Positions 7,654-15,912 of a DNA stretch of 40,386 nucleotides are shown piece by piece; the first letter of the stretch is position 1; every line of letters begins with the position of its first letter. The stretch is from Rhodospirillales bacterium (GTDB taxonomy: Bacteria > Pseudomonadota > Alphaproteobacteria > Rhodospirillales > Shumkoniaceae). The DNA is taken from NCBI GenBank assembly GCA_028281785.1, contig JANQJG010000054.1, forward strand, positions 1-40,386, written 5' to 3'. The notes under the pieces were generated by a model, which made no database searches, was not told the origin of the DNA, and was given only the letters and a program-made list of their open reading frames with translations. Position numbers and translations under genes: made by a program.

Positions 7654-8190
7654 GTGCTTATACGGGAAGCCAGGGAGTCGGACCTAGACGACGTCTTGTT
7701 GGTCGAGCGTTCAGCATTCGCTGGCGATGACGTGGCCGAGTTGACAAGGGATCTATTGGAAGACCCGAGCGCAAGACCTGCCCTGTCTCTGCTTGCTTTC
7801 ATAGACAGTCGGGCCGTTGGCCATATTCTGTTTACCGCAGCGCGCCTTGACCAAACCCGAAATACGATATCGGCTTCGATCCTGGCCCCGCTGGCCGTGA
7901 TACCCGAGGCTCAGAAGCAGGGAATTGGCGGCGAGCTTATTGAACGAGGGCTGCAGCGTTTGTCGGAATCGGGCGTGGATTTGGTGTTCGTCCTCGGACA
8001 TCCTGAATACTACCCGCGCCATGGCTTCCAAACAGCGGGCCATATCGGGTTCGAGGCGCCATATCCCATTCCGGACAAGAATGCGGACGCATGGATGGTC
8101 CAAGCTCTTCGTCCGGGTGTGATCGGCACTGTTCGGGGAAAGGTGATTTGCGCCGACGGGCTCGACAGGCCTGAACACTGGCGTGAATAG
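7654..8190 (+). CDS. GNAT-family N-acetyltransferase (YhbS-like)
   Basis: Translation most likely starts at the GTG at 7654, preceded by GGAGGG at 7644-7649, giving 178 residues that open directly with the GNAT beta-strand L-I-R-E-A-R-E-S-D-L. The acetyl-CoA pyrophosphate-binding motif is Q-K-Q-G-I-G-G in the centre, followed by the helix E-L-I-E-R-G-L. Further on, V-L-G-H-P-E-Y-Y-P-R-H-G-F is characteristic of YhbS-type putative acetyltransferases. It should transfer acetyl from acetyl-CoA to a small molecule or protein amine in the cytoplasm; the acceptor is unknown. It is inserted between the GST gene and a leftover second copy of the GST 3' end. Confidence 0.85.
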   Translation: MLIREARESDLDDVLLVERSAFAGDDVAELTRDLLEDPSARPALSLLAFIDSRAVGHILFTAARLDQTRNTISASILAPLAVIPEAQKQGIGGELIERGLQRLSESGVDLVFVLGHPEYYPRHGFQTAGHIGFEAPYPIPDKNADAWMVQALRPGVIGTVRGKVICADGLDRPEHWRE

Positions 8191-8477
8191 GAGGTTGGGA
8201 TCGGCCCAGGGACGGCACAAGCATCTTGCGGGAGGGCGCACGATCCAGAAGGACCAGGAGCTGGCGTCGGCGCAGGCGGAGTGACGGCGGCGGCGTTCCA
8301 GGAGGGCTCGTCCATTGGGCCTCCCCCTCGGAGCACGCGGCGAACGCCGCCGCGGCGCACCGTCGAGACGCCAGCCGCTCTCACTTATACGTGAGGGTGC
8401 TTGCCGGGAAGGCTCCGCGAACCAACAACATGAAAAATCAACTTGAGAGCATGTCTTGTTCCGGGAACACACGAAAC
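8191..8477. other. Gap between GNAT and ATP-grasp genes
   Basis: Apart from the GST remnant, I see no gene or strong promoter here. The codon-like reading frames in 8226-8430 are Arg-rich translations of GC-rich DNA and are not plausible N-termini for the ATP-grasp protein. Confidence 0.45.
8241..8284 (+). pseudogene. Remnant of a second GST gene 3' end
   Basis: Twenty bases at 8241-8260 are identical to the GST gene at 7458-7477, and similarity continues to the stop codon. Translated in frame, the remnant reads T-I-Q-K-D-Q-E-L-A-S-A-Q-A-E-stop against A-I-Q-K-D-Q-E-L-A-A-A-Q-R-G-stop in the intact gene. Similarity fades upstream of this point, so only the last 14 codons or so survive. It looks like the scar of a former tandem GST paralogue or of recombination that brought in the GNAT gene. 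Confidence 0.65.
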
Positions 8478-9452
8478 ATGTCCGATGCAAGCATCTATGT
8501 GATTCACGAGAACGACGCCTGGGTGGAACCATTGCGCGCGGCATTTGCCGAGCGAGGCTTGCCGTTCGAGGAATGGCATCTGGACGCGGGTTGCTTGAAC
8601 CTCGAAAACCAGCCTCCGGAGGGCGTCTTCTACAACCGTATGAGCGCGTCGTCGCACACGCGGGGCCATTACCACGCGCCGGAATACGCAGCCTGCGTTC
8701 TCGCGTGGCTGGAGCGCCACGACCGCCGTGTGATCAATTCATCTCGGGCCCTGCAGCTCGAGGTCAGCAAGGTCGCCCAATACATGACGCTCGAAGCCCA
8801 TGGCATTCGGACGCCGCACACGGCGGCGACGGTCGGCGAGGACGAGATCCTCGACGCCGCGCTGGCGTTCGATGGCCCGTTCATCACAAAGCACAACCGC
8901 GCGGGCAAGGGCCTCGGCGTCCGGCTGTTCGAAGATCGAGAGGGTCTTCGGGCTTACCTGCGGGGTCCCGACTTCGAGCCGTCGAGGGACGGCGTGACTC
9001 TGATCCAGGAATACATCGAGGCGCCGGAGCCTTTCATCACCCGCGTCGAGTTCGTGGGCGGCCGGTACCTCTATGCCGTTCGCGTCGACACGTCCGAGGG
9101 CTTCGAGCTTTGCCCGGCCGACGCCTGCCGGGCCTCACCCCCCACATCTTCCGCCGATCAAGGCTCGCCCGGTCTTTTCACGATCGTACACGATGTGGAC
9201 GGCTCGCTGATCGACGGGTACGAACGGGTCTTGGCGGCCAACGATATCGAGATCGCCGGCGTCGAGTTCATCCTCGACCGCCAGGGCCGGGCTCACACAT
9301 ACGACATCAATACCAATACCAACTACAATGCCGACGCCGAGGACGCCGCCGGCATTTCTGGCCGCGGCATGGGCGCCATTGCCGAGTTCCTCGGAGAGGA
9401 GCTTCTCCGCATCCACGGATCGGGCCTCCCCCACGCCGCAGTGGCGGAGTAG
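8478..9452 (+). CDS. RimK-like ATP-grasp ligase
   Basis: With the ATG at 8478 the product has 324 residues and starts with a Rossmann-like strand I-Y-V-I-H-E-N-D. Family signatures include G-V-F-Y-N-R-M-S-A-S-S-H-T-R-G-H near residue 60, N-S-S-R-A-L-Q-L-E-V-S-K, the ATP-contacting F-I-T-K-H-N-R-A-G-K-G-L-G, and the Mg-binding region V-E-F-I-L-D ... D-I-N-T-N-T-N-Y-N. ATP-grasp enzymes activate a carboxylate as acyl phosphate and join it to an amine or thiol. This subgroup resembles RimK/glutathione-synthetase-like ligases, but substrates are not known to me. Alternative ATG codons at 8430 and 8451 have equally weak ribosome binding sites, so the start is uncertain by up to 16 residues. Confidence 0.82.
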   Translation: MSDASIYVIHENDAWVEPLRAAFAERGLPFEEWHLDAGCLNLENQPPEGVFYNRMSASSHTRGHYHAPEYAACVLAWLERHDRRVINSSRALQLEVSKVAQYMTLEAHGIRTPHTAATVGEDEILDAALAFDGPFITKHNRAGKGLGVRLFEDREGLRAYLRGPDFEPSRDGVTLIQEYIEAPEPFITRVEFVGGRYLYAVRVDTSEGFELCPADACRASPPTSSADQGSPGLFTIVHDVDGSLIDGYERVLAANDIEIAGVEFILDRQGRAHTYDINTNTNYNADAEDAAGISGRGMGAIAEFLGEELLRIHGSGLPHAAVAE

Positions 9453-9514
9453 ACGACAGAGCCCGCTGAGCTATTTTGCCCCGAACGATCCCGCTGCTAG
9501 GGGTTGTCTTGACC

Positions 9515-10456
9515 TCATAGCGCAATGATGCGGAGGGGGTCGCCGGCGCTTTCGAGGCCATCGATCGCGGCCCGGCCCATGGCCAGGATGGCCTCCTCGG
9601 CGCTGCCGCCGATATGGGGCGTGGCGAGGAAGTTCGGCAGGGCGAGCAGGCCGAAATCGGCCGGTGGCTCGATCGCGAAGACGTCGAAGGCCGCGCCGGC
9701 CAGCCGCCCGTCCCGCAGCATTGCCGCCAGCGCCGCCTCGTCCACCAGTCCGCCGCGCGCGGTATTCACGAGAACCGCGTCGGCCCGCATCAACGCCAAC
9801 CTTTCGGCCGAGAGCATCCCAAGCGTGGTTTCGTCGGCGGGCACATGCAAAGAGACCACATCCGCCGCCCCGAGCAACGTCTCGAGATCGACGGGCTCGA
9901 CGCCATGCTCGGCGTAGAAATCGGCATAGTCGCGGATGTCATGGGCGAGCACGCGGCAGCCAAACGGCGCGAGCAGCCGCACGAGATCCTTGCCGATCTG
10001 GCCGCAGCCGACGATGCCGACCGTCTTTCCCGTGAGCTGCCGCCCGATATGCCGGCGCCAGGTCCCGGCGCGGACCTCGCCGCCCGCGCGCGGGACGTGT
10101 CGCAGCATCGCGATGATGAAGGCCAGGGTGAGTTCGGCCACGGACCGGCGGTTGACGCCGCCCGTCCAGCCCAGCCGGACGCCGCGGCGGGCGAGGGCCG
10201 GCAGGTCGAGGGTGTCGAGCCCGACCCCCCATTTGGAGACGACCTTGAGTTCCGGCAGGGCGTCGAGGACCGGCCCGGTCAGGCGCTGGGCACCGACGAT
10301 GGCCCGCTCATGCCCGCGCAGGAAATCGATGAGATCGGGGCCGGCGAGCGCTTGCCCGTCCTCGTTGAAGCGGGCCCGTGGATAGCGCGCGAGAAGTTCG
10401 GCGCGCAGCACCGCGTGGCGCGCGAAGGCGGGCTCGCAGACGGCGACGCGGGTCAT
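9515..10456 (-). CDS. D-isomer-specific 2-hydroxyacid dehydrogenase
   Basis: The 313-residue protein has the NAD-binding motif G-I-V-G-C-G-Q-I-G-K-D and the complete catalytic set of the family: Arg in V-N-T-A-R-G-G-L-V-D-E, Glu in F-A-I-E-P-P, and His in T-P-H-I-G-G-S-A-E-E-A. It resembles the catalytic half of phosphoglycerate dehydrogenase but lacks the ACT regulatory domain. It would oxidise or reduce a D-2-hydroxy acid with NAD(P) in the cytoplasm. It lies 22 bases after serA in the same direction, so it is probably the third gene of the serine operon. A role as a second phosphoglycerate dehydrogenase, or as a hydroxypyruvate/glyoxylate reductase, is possible. Confidence 0.88.
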   Translation of the reverse strand: MTRVAVCEPAFARHAVLRAELLARYPRARFNEDGQALAGPDLIDFLRGHERAIVGAQRLTGPVLDALPELKVVSKWGVGLDTLDLPALARRGVRLGWTGGVNRRSVAELTLAFIIAMLRHVPRAGGEVRAGTWRRHIGRQLTGKTVGIVGCGQIGKDLVRLLAPFGCRVLAHDIRDYADFYAEHGVEPVDLETLLGAADVVSLHVPADETTLGMLSAERLALMRADAVLVNTARGGLVDEAALAAMLRDGRLAGAAFDVFAIEPPADFGLLALPNFLATPHIGGSAEEAILAMGRAAIDGLESAGDPLRIIAL

Positions 10457-10478
10457 GGCCGTCGGACTGACATGGCCT

Positions 10479-12056
10479 TCAGAACGTCAGTGCCTTGACG
10501 CGGACCACATGGGGCAGCTGTCGCACCGTCTCCAGCACCTCGTCGGACACCGGCTCGTCGACTTCGATCAGCACGATGGCGTCACCCCCGGGCTCGTTCC
10601 GCCCGAGATTGAAGGTCGCGATGTTGATGCCGGCATTGCCGAGCGTCGTGCCCAACGCGCCGATGAAGCCCGGCTTGTCCTGGTTGGTGACGAACAGCAT
10701 ATGGGGGCCGAGCTGGGCGTCCATGGCGATGCCCTTGACCTCGACGATGCGCGGGTTGTCGCCGTTGAACAGCGTGCCGGAGACGCTGCGCGTCTGCGCC
10801 TCGGTGGTGACGACGAGGCGAATCAGCGTGTGATAGGCGGTCGGCCGCTCATGCTTGACCTCGGTGACGGCGATGTTGCGCTCCTTGGCGATGGCCGGGG
10901 CGCTGACCATGTTGACCGACTCGAGCAGCGGCGACAGCAGCCCCTGGAGGACGACGGCGGTAAGCGGTTTGACGTTGAGCTCCGCGACCGCGCCCTCATA
11001 TTCGATGGTCACCGAGTCGAGCGAGGTTTCGGTGACCTGCCCGGCGAAGCTACCGAGTTGCTCCGCGAGCTTCATGTAGGGCTTGAGCCGGGGCGCCTCC
11101 TCGGCCGAGACCGAGGGCATGTTGAGGGCGTTGACGACGGCCCCGGTGAGCAGATAGTCCGACATCTGTTCGGCCACCTGGACCGCGACCTTGACCTGGG
11201 CCTCGGTGGTCGAGGCCCCGAGGTGGGGCGTCGCCACCACCTGCGGCATGCCGAAGAGGATGTTCTCGGTGGCCGGCTCCTTGGGGTAGACGTCGACCGC
11301 CGCCGCCGCCACATGGCCTTCCTCCAACGCCGCCTTAAGATCCTCCTCGACGATCAGGCCCCCGCGGGCGCAGTTCACGATGCGTACGCCGCGCTTCATC
11401 TTGGCGATGCTCTCGCCATTGACGACGCCGCGGGTGGCGTCGGTCAGGGGCGCGTGCAGACTTATGATGTCCGACCGCGCGAAGAGGGCGTCGAGATCCA
11501 CCTTCTCGACACCGAGCGCCTGCGCCCGTTCCGGCGACAGATAGGGGTCGTAGGCGATGACCTTCATCTTCAGCCCCTGGGCGCGCTCGGCCACCGCCGA
11601 GCCGATATTTCCGCAGCCGAAGATGCCGAGCGTCTTGCCCATGATCTCGACGCCCATGAAGGCCGATTTCTCCCATTTGCCGGCATGGGTCGAGGCGTTC
11701 GCCTGCGGAATCTGGCGGGCCAGGGCCATGACCATGGCAATCGCGTGCTCGGCGGTGGTGATAGCGTTGCCGAAGGGCGTGTTCATGACGACCACGCCGC
11801 GCTGGGTGGCGGCGGGCACGTCGATGTTGTCGACGCCGATGCCGGCGCGGCCGATGACCTTCAGCTTCGAGGCCGCGGAGAGAATTTCGGCCGTGGCCTT
11901 GGTGGCGGAACGGACGGCCAAGCCGTCATACTCGCCGATGCAGGAGGCCAGCTCGTCGGGACTCATGCCGGTCTTCACGTCCACGTCCAGGCCGCGCTCG
12001 GCAAAGATCTCGGCGGCCTTGGGGCTCATCTTGTCGGATATCAGAACCTTGGGCAT
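10479..12056 (-). CDS. serA: D-3-phosphoglycerate dehydrogenase SerA
   Basis: The 525-residue protein carries out the first committed step of serine synthesis, oxidation of 3-phosphoglycerate to 3-phosphohydroxypyruvate with NAD. Visible parts are the catalytic/NAD domain with I-F-G-C-G-N-I-G-S, catalytic Arg in N-C-A-R-G-G-L-I-V-E-E, Glu in Y-P-K-E-P-A, and His in T-P-H-L-G-A-S-T-T-E-A. An intervening domain follows, then a C-terminal ACT domain (about 450-525; G-A-L-G-T-T-L-G-N-A-G-I-N-I-A). This is the long, type-1-like form usual in alphaproteobacteria. The ATG at 12056 is preceded by GAGGAGGG with good spacing; reading further upstream would enter serC. Eleven bases separate it from serC. 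Confidence 0.97.
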   Translation of the reverse strand: MPKVLISDKMSPKAAEIFAERGLDVDVKTGMSPDELASCIGEYDGLAVRSATKATAEILSAASKLKVIGRAGIGVDNIDVPAATQRGVVVMNTPFGNAITTAEHAIAMVMALARQIPQANASTHAGKWEKSAFMGVEIMGKTLGIFGCGNIGSAVAERAQGLKMKVIAYDPYLSPERAQALGVEKVDLDALFARSDIISLHAPLTDATRGVVNGESIAKMKRGVRIVNCARGGLIVEEDLKAALEEGHVAAAAVDVYPKEPATENILFGMPQVVATPHLGASTTEAQVKVAVQVAEQMSDYLLTGAVVNALNMPSVSAEEAPRLKPYMKLAEQLGSFAGQVTETSLDSVTIEYEGAVAELNVKPLTAVVLQGLLSPLLESVNMVSAPAIAKERNIAVTEVKHERPTAYHTLIRLVVTTEAQTRSVSGTLFNGDNPRIVEVKGIAMDAQLGPHMLFVTNQDKPGFIGALGTTLGNAGINIATFNLGRNEPGGDAIVLIEVDEPVSDEVLETVRQLPHVVRVKALTF

Positions 12057-12067
12057 GTCATCCCTCC

Positions 12068-13258
12068 TCAAACAGGCTCTGAGGCCGCGGCCTGCAGCTC
12101 CGCCTTGACGGCGGCGAAGGCCCATTCGAGCCAGGGCAGCAGGGCCTCGACATCGGCGGTCTCGACGGTGCCGCCGCACCAGATGCGCAGGCCCGGCGGG
12201 GCGTCTCGATAGGCGCCGATATCATGGGCCACCCCCTCCTTATCCAGGAGGGTGGCGACGCGCTTGGCCGTCGCCACCTGGCCGGCCGCGTCGAGGCCGG
12301 TGAACCAGGGATCGACGAATTTGAGGCAGACCGAGGTGCAGGACCGGGTGGCCGGGTCCTCGGCCAGGAAATCGATCCAGGGGGTGCGATCGACCCAATC
12401 GGCGATCGCCTTGAGACTGGCCTCCGATCGGCCGATCAGCCCCGGAAGCCCGCCGACCGATTCGGCCCAGCGCAACCCGTCCAGGGCATCCTCGACCGCG
12501 AGCATGGAAGGGGTGTTGATGGTCGAGCCCTGGAACACGCCCTCGATCAGCTTGCCGCCCTTGGTGAGGCGGAAGATCTTGGGCAGCGGCCAGGGCGGGG
12601 TGTAGGATTCGAGCCGGGCGACGGCGGCCGGGCTGAGGATCAGCATGCCGTGCTGGGCCTCGCCGCCGAGCACCTTCTGCCAGGAATAGGTGACCACGTC
12701 GAGCTTGTCCCAGGGCAGATCCATGGCGAAGGCGGCGGAGGTGGCGTCGCAGATGGCGAGCCCCTGGCGATCGGCGGGAATCCAGTCGCCGTTCGAAACC
12801 CGCACGCCCGAGGTCGTGCCGTTCCAGACGAACACGACGTCGCGGGAGAAGTCGACCTGGCCGAGATCGGGCAGCGCGCCGTAGTCCGCCTTGATCACGC
12901 GCGCATCCTCCAGCCGGAGCTGCTTGACGACATCGGTTACCCAGCCGAGGCCGAAGCTCTCCCATGCGAGGATGTCGAGGCCGCGGGCGCCGAGCAGCGA
13001 CCACAGGGCCATCTCGACGGCCCCGGTATCGGAGGCCGGGACGATCCCGACCCGGTAATCATCGGGCAGGCCGAGAAGGGTGCGCGATCGCTCGATCACC
13101 TCGGCGAGCTTCGCCTTACCAGGGCCGGAACGATGCGAGCGGCCGACAAAGGCGTCGTTGAGCGCAGCCAGCGACCAATTGGGGCGCTTGGCGCAGGGAC
13201 CTGATGCAAAACACGGATTCGCCGGACGCGCATCCGGCCGAGGCGGGGTGGTCATCAC
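12068..13258 (-). CDS. serC: Phosphoserine aminotransferase SerC
   Basis: The 396-residue PLP enzyme converts 3-phosphohydroxypyruvate and glutamate to phosphoserine and 2-oxoglutarate, and acts in pyridoxine synthesis in many bacteria. The N-terminus [12 protein letters not shown] and G-R-S-H-R-S are typical of the alphaproteobacterial SerC subgroup. Asp171 in C-D-A-T-S-A should contact the pyridine nitrogen, and Lys195 in S-W-Q-K-V-L-G-G should bind PLP. The start is one of two adjacent ATG codons (13256-13258 or 13253-13255) behind GGAAGGGAG; either fits. It is the first gene of serC-serA-dehydrogenase and has its own promoter and a structured leader. Confidence 0.96.
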   Translation of the reverse strand: MMTTPPRPDARPANPCFASGPCAKRPNWSLAALNDAFVGRSHRSGPGKAKLAEVIERSRTLLGLPDDYRVGIVPASDTGAVEMALWSLLGARGLDILAWESFGLGWVTDVVKQLRLEDARVIKADYGALPDLGQVDFSRDVVFVWNGTTSGVRVSNGDWIPADRQGLAICDATSAAFAMDLPWDKLDVVTYSWQKVLGGEAQHGMLILSPAAVARLESYTPPWPLPKIFRLTKGGKLIEGVFQGSTINTPSMLAVEDALDGLRWAESVGGLPGLIGRSEASLKAIADWVDRTPWIDFLAEDPATRSCTSVCLKFVDPWFTGLDAAGQVATAKRVATLLDKEGVAHDIGAYRDAPPGLRIWCGGTVETADVEALLPWLEWAFAAVKAELQAAASEPV

Positions 13259-13311
13259 ACTGTCTCCCTTCCTTCCAGAAGGGTCGCGACCCGTTGGGGG
13301 GTCGTGGCCCG
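13259..13311 (-). ncRNA. Structured 5' leader of serC, candidate serC RNA motif
   Basis: The short leader can form two consecutive hairpins. The first pairs CGACCC (13304-13299) with GGGTCG (13292-13287) around a six-base loop. A second CGACCC (13286-13281) follows directly and could compete for the same partner. The second hairpin pairs CCCTTC (13283-13278) with GAAGGG (13271-13266) and would bury the serC ribosome binding site GGAAGGGAG. A conserved cis-regulatory 'serC' RNA motif upstream of alphaproteobacterial serC is known (Rfam, as I recall RF00517). Position and design fit it, but I have not aligned it to the covariance model. Confidence 0.55.
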
Positions 13312-13317
13312 CCGACC

Positions 13318-13346
13318 TGTATATAGAGCCCCGAGGGGGGCGTCAA
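13318..13346 (-). promoter_or_regulatory. Promoter of serC-serA operon
   Basis: On the minus strand TTGACG (13346-13341) is followed after exactly 17 bases by TATACA (13323-13318). Transcription would begin near 13311, about 53 bases before the serC start. Both boxes are close to the sigma-70 consensus. Confidence 0.65.
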
Positions 13347-13368
13347 CGCGCATTCGCGAGGGTTGGAT

Positions 13369-13893
13369 TCAGTTGATCGGAACCCACTGGCCCGGCGGCG
13401 GCGAGACCGGCACCGGCGCGGACGGATCGGCCGGTGGCGCCGCCGCTGGGGCGGCCGGTTTTGGCGGGGGAGGTGCGGCGGGCGCCGCAGCCGGCGTGGT
13501 CGGTACCGGAGGCTTGGCAGCCGGGGGCTCGGCGGCGGACGAAGCCGGGGCTTTCGGGGCATCCTTGGGGAGGCGCACCGTGGGCTTCGGCGGCTGGACG
13601 GTGGTCGGGTTGGCGGTCGGAGACGGGGGTGCCGGCGGGTCGCCGGCGGCTGGAGAATCGGCGGCGGCCGGAGGCTCAGACGCCGCGTCCGCCGGTGGAC
13701 TGCCGGGCAAGCGCACGGTCGGCCGCGGAACCGCGGGCTGCCGGGGTTGGGCCTGTACCTGCTGCGCGAGAGCACCACGGGACGGCGTCGGGTTGAGAAT
13801 CGCGGCTTCGGTCGTCGCGGCGACCGCAGCGATCACAAAGGCCGCCGAAACACCCGCCAGCCAAACGCACAGGCCGTGGCCTTTCACCCCCAT
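13369..13893 (-). CDS. Proline/alanine-rich exported protein
   Basis: With the ATG at 13893, preceded by GGAGG at five bases, the product has 174 residues. It starts with a signal peptide or anchor (basic M-G-V-K-G-H-G, then a hydrophobic run ending A-A-T-T-E-A-A). The rest is almost wholly Pro, Ala and Ser, with P-x-P-T-V-R-L-P appearing twice and a C-terminal P-G-Q-W-V-P-I-N. Such sequences form extended periplasmic spacers or wall-spanning linkers; no domain is recognisable. It begins 28 bases after the stop of the SLC13 permease gene, so it is probably the last gene of that transcript. An in-frame ATG at 13920 has no ribosome binding site. Confidence 0.65.
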   Translation of the reverse strand: MGVKGHGLCVWLAGVSAAFVIAAVAATTEAAILNPTPSRGALAQQVQAQPRQPAVPRPTVRLPGSPPADAASEPPAAADSPAAGDPPAPPSPTANPTTVQPPKPTVRLPKDAPKAPASSAAEPPAAKPPVPTTPAAAPAAPPPPKPAAPAAAPPADPSAPVPVSPPPGQWVPIN

Positions 13894-13921
13894 CATCCCC
13901 TCCCGGGCCGGCAATGCCATG

Positions 13922-15778
13922 CTAAAGCCCATAATAGATCGGTGCGACCAGGGCAAAAGTCAGCCACAAAAGAATGATCAAGGGCGCGCCGGCGCGCGCG
14001 AAATCGAGGAAGCGATAGTGCCCCGGCCCCATCACCAGAAGATTGGTCTGATAACCGAGCGGCGAGGCGAAGGAGCAGTTGGCGGCGAAGACGACGGCGA
14101 CGGCGAAGACCTGGGGCGCGATCGCCAACTCAAGCGCGATATCGACGGCGATCGGCGTGAACAGGACGGCGCAGGTCTTGGTGCTGATGATGTTCGACAG
14201 CCCCGCCACCAGAAGGAAGAAGAGCGCCAGAACCACCGCGGGTCCCGCGTCCCCGACGGCGACCAGGAGAAGATGCGCGAGAAAGGCGGCGCCCCCGGTT
14301 TCCTCCAGACTGACGCCCATGGCCAGCGCGGCGCCGATGGTGGCCACGATCTTCGGATCGATGGCGCGGGCGGCCTGAGAAACGTTGAGCACCCCGGTCG
14401 CCACCATCGCCACGGCGCCCGTCAGCGTCGCGGCGACGATCGGCAGGAGGCCGGCGGCCGCCAGACCCATGGCCCCGACGAAGATGGCCACCGCCCGCTT
14501 GGCATGGTCGAGAGCCGGCAACTCCTCGGTCGACCACTCGATGAGAACGATATCCGGATTGACCTTGAGGCCGTCGATGGCCTCCGGCTGTCCCTGCACC
14601 AGAAGCACGTCGCCGGCTTCCAGGCGTATGTCCGTCAAGCGGGTGCGCAGCATGCGCGAACGCCGCTGCACCCCAAGCACGATGCATCCGGTCTTATGGC
14701 GAAATCCGATCTGCGGCAGGGTCCGGCCGTTGAGGTTTGAGGCCGGCGTGACCATGGCCTCGGCAAGGACACGGGAGGGGCCGTGCCAGGGACCACTCTC
14801 CCGGTCTTCTCCGCGGCCCTCCTCCTCGTCGCTGAGGACGGGGTAGAGAAGGACCGGATCCTTGGCGAGGGCCTCGCGCAGGGCCTGGCGCGTCGCGGCA
14901 ACCACCAGCACGTCGCCGGCGCGCAGCGTCAACCCCTCGAAGGGCGGCAGAATGGTTTGCTCGCCGCGATGGACCATGTGCACCGTCATATCGGGAAGAT
15001 CCGCGAAGATGCCGCCCGGCGCGGTCTTCCCGATCAGCGCCGCCCCTTCGGACAGGGTGATCTGGGCGATAAACTGCCGGCCGCCGCCGGCCATCAGACT
15101 CTGGACGTAGGACGCCCGGTCCGGCAGCAAGAGCGGCGCAACCAGAAACACGTATAGAAAGCCCGCCCCCGCCATGACCAGGCCGAGCATCGAGAACTCG
15201 AAGAAGCCGAAGGGGCGCTGGCCGACCTCGATCAACGCGCTGTTGACCAGAAGGTTGGTGCTGGACCCGACCAGGGTCGTCATGCCGCCGAGCACCGCGG
15301 CGAAGCTGAGCGGCATCATCACCTTGCTTACCGAACGGCGGAAGCGAGCCGCGAGCATTTGCATGACGGGAATGAAGATGACGACGACGGGGATGTTGTT
15401 GAGGAAACCGCTGACCCCAAGCGCCACGGCCAGGACCAAGGCAAGGGAGAGCGCGGCCTGACGCCTGCCGACCCTCAGGATCAGGCGCGCCGCGTGATCG
15501 AGCACGCCTGTGCGAACCATGCCCTGCCCCATCACCAGCAGGGCCAGAACCGTGACCAGGGCGGGGTTGGCGAATCCTTCGAGGATCCGCGAGGCGTCAA
15601 GTTGATTGACGCCGCCCGACCCGAGCACCGGGAACACCGAAAAAAACAGGAGCAGCGCACATACGATGCCGATCGAGGTCACCTCCATCGGCGTCCATTC
15701 GAGGGCGAACAGGGCGAGCGCCCCGAGGATGATGGCGAACGTCCACCACATGTGGAAGGACGCCCCACTTGCAGCCAT
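13922..15778 (-). CDS. SLC13/DASS-family permease with RCK_C domains (copy 1)
   Basis: The 618-residue membrane protein has the layout of SLC13-type sodium/anion symporters with two cytoplasmic TrkA-C (RCK_C) domains inserted in the middle. The N-terminal half carries about six membrane segments and the re-entrant signature S-S-T-N-L-L-V-N. The RCK_C pair spans about 215-390 (L-R-A-G-D-V-L-V-V and L-E-A-G-D-V-L-L-V-Q-G). The second membrane half ends with Y-Q-T-N-L-L-V-M-G-P-G-H-Y-R-F-x-D-F, typical of the family. Candidate substrates are sulfate, di- or tricarboxylates, or organosulfonates; sequence alone does not decide. The ATG at 15778 is preferred over a TTG at 15787. The next gene upstream is a close paralogue. 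Confidence 0.85.
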   Translation of the reverse strand: MAASGASFHMWWTFAIILGALALFALEWTPMEVTSIGIVCALLLFFSVFPVLGSGGVNQLDASRILEGFANPALVTVLALLVMGQGMVRTGVLDHAARLILRVGRRQAALSLALVLAVALGVSGFLNNIPVVVIFIPVMQMLAARFRRSVSKVMMPLSFAAVLGGMTTLVGSSTNLLVNSALIEVGQRPFGFFEFSMLGLVMAGAGFLYVFLVAPLLLPDRASYVQSLMAGGGRQFIAQITLSEGAALIGKTAPGGIFADLPDMTVHMVHRGEQTILPPFEGLTLRAGDVLVVAATRQALREALAKDPVLLYPVLSDEEEGRGEDRESGPWHGPSRVLAEAMVTPASNLNGRTLPQIGFRHKTGCIVLGVQRRSRMLRTRLTDIRLEAGDVLLVQGQPEAIDGLKVNPDIVLIEWSTEELPALDHAKRAVAIFVGAMGLAAAGLLPIVAATLTGAVAMVATGVLNVSQAARAIDPKIVATIGAALAMGVSLEETGGAAFLAHLLLVAVGDAGPAVVLALFFLLVAGLSNIISTKTCAVLFTPIAVDIALELAIAPQVFAVAVVFAANCSFASPLGYQTNLLVMGPGHYRFLDFARAGAPLIILLWLTFALVAPIYYGL

Positions 15779-15912
15779 CTCAACCAATAGCGAATCCGTT
15801 CTCTTGCCAGAGCATATCTTGTCTCCCGGCGACAGCCCGCCTGCAGAGACTACGATGTTATGTCAGGTTCTTCGTCAGACGGAATAGCATCCTGCTTGAC
15901 GAAAAAGGTGCC

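Noticed and set aside
8226..8477. Longer N-terminus for the ATP-grasp protein
   Set aside because: The extension is Arg- and Ala-rich, crosses the GST remnant out of frame and is unlike the family, which begins with a beta-strand near residue 5.
10455..12212. 585-codon plus-strand frame opposite serA
   Set aside because: The serA product is complete with all catalytic residues; the antisense translation is His/Gly/Asp-rich noise.
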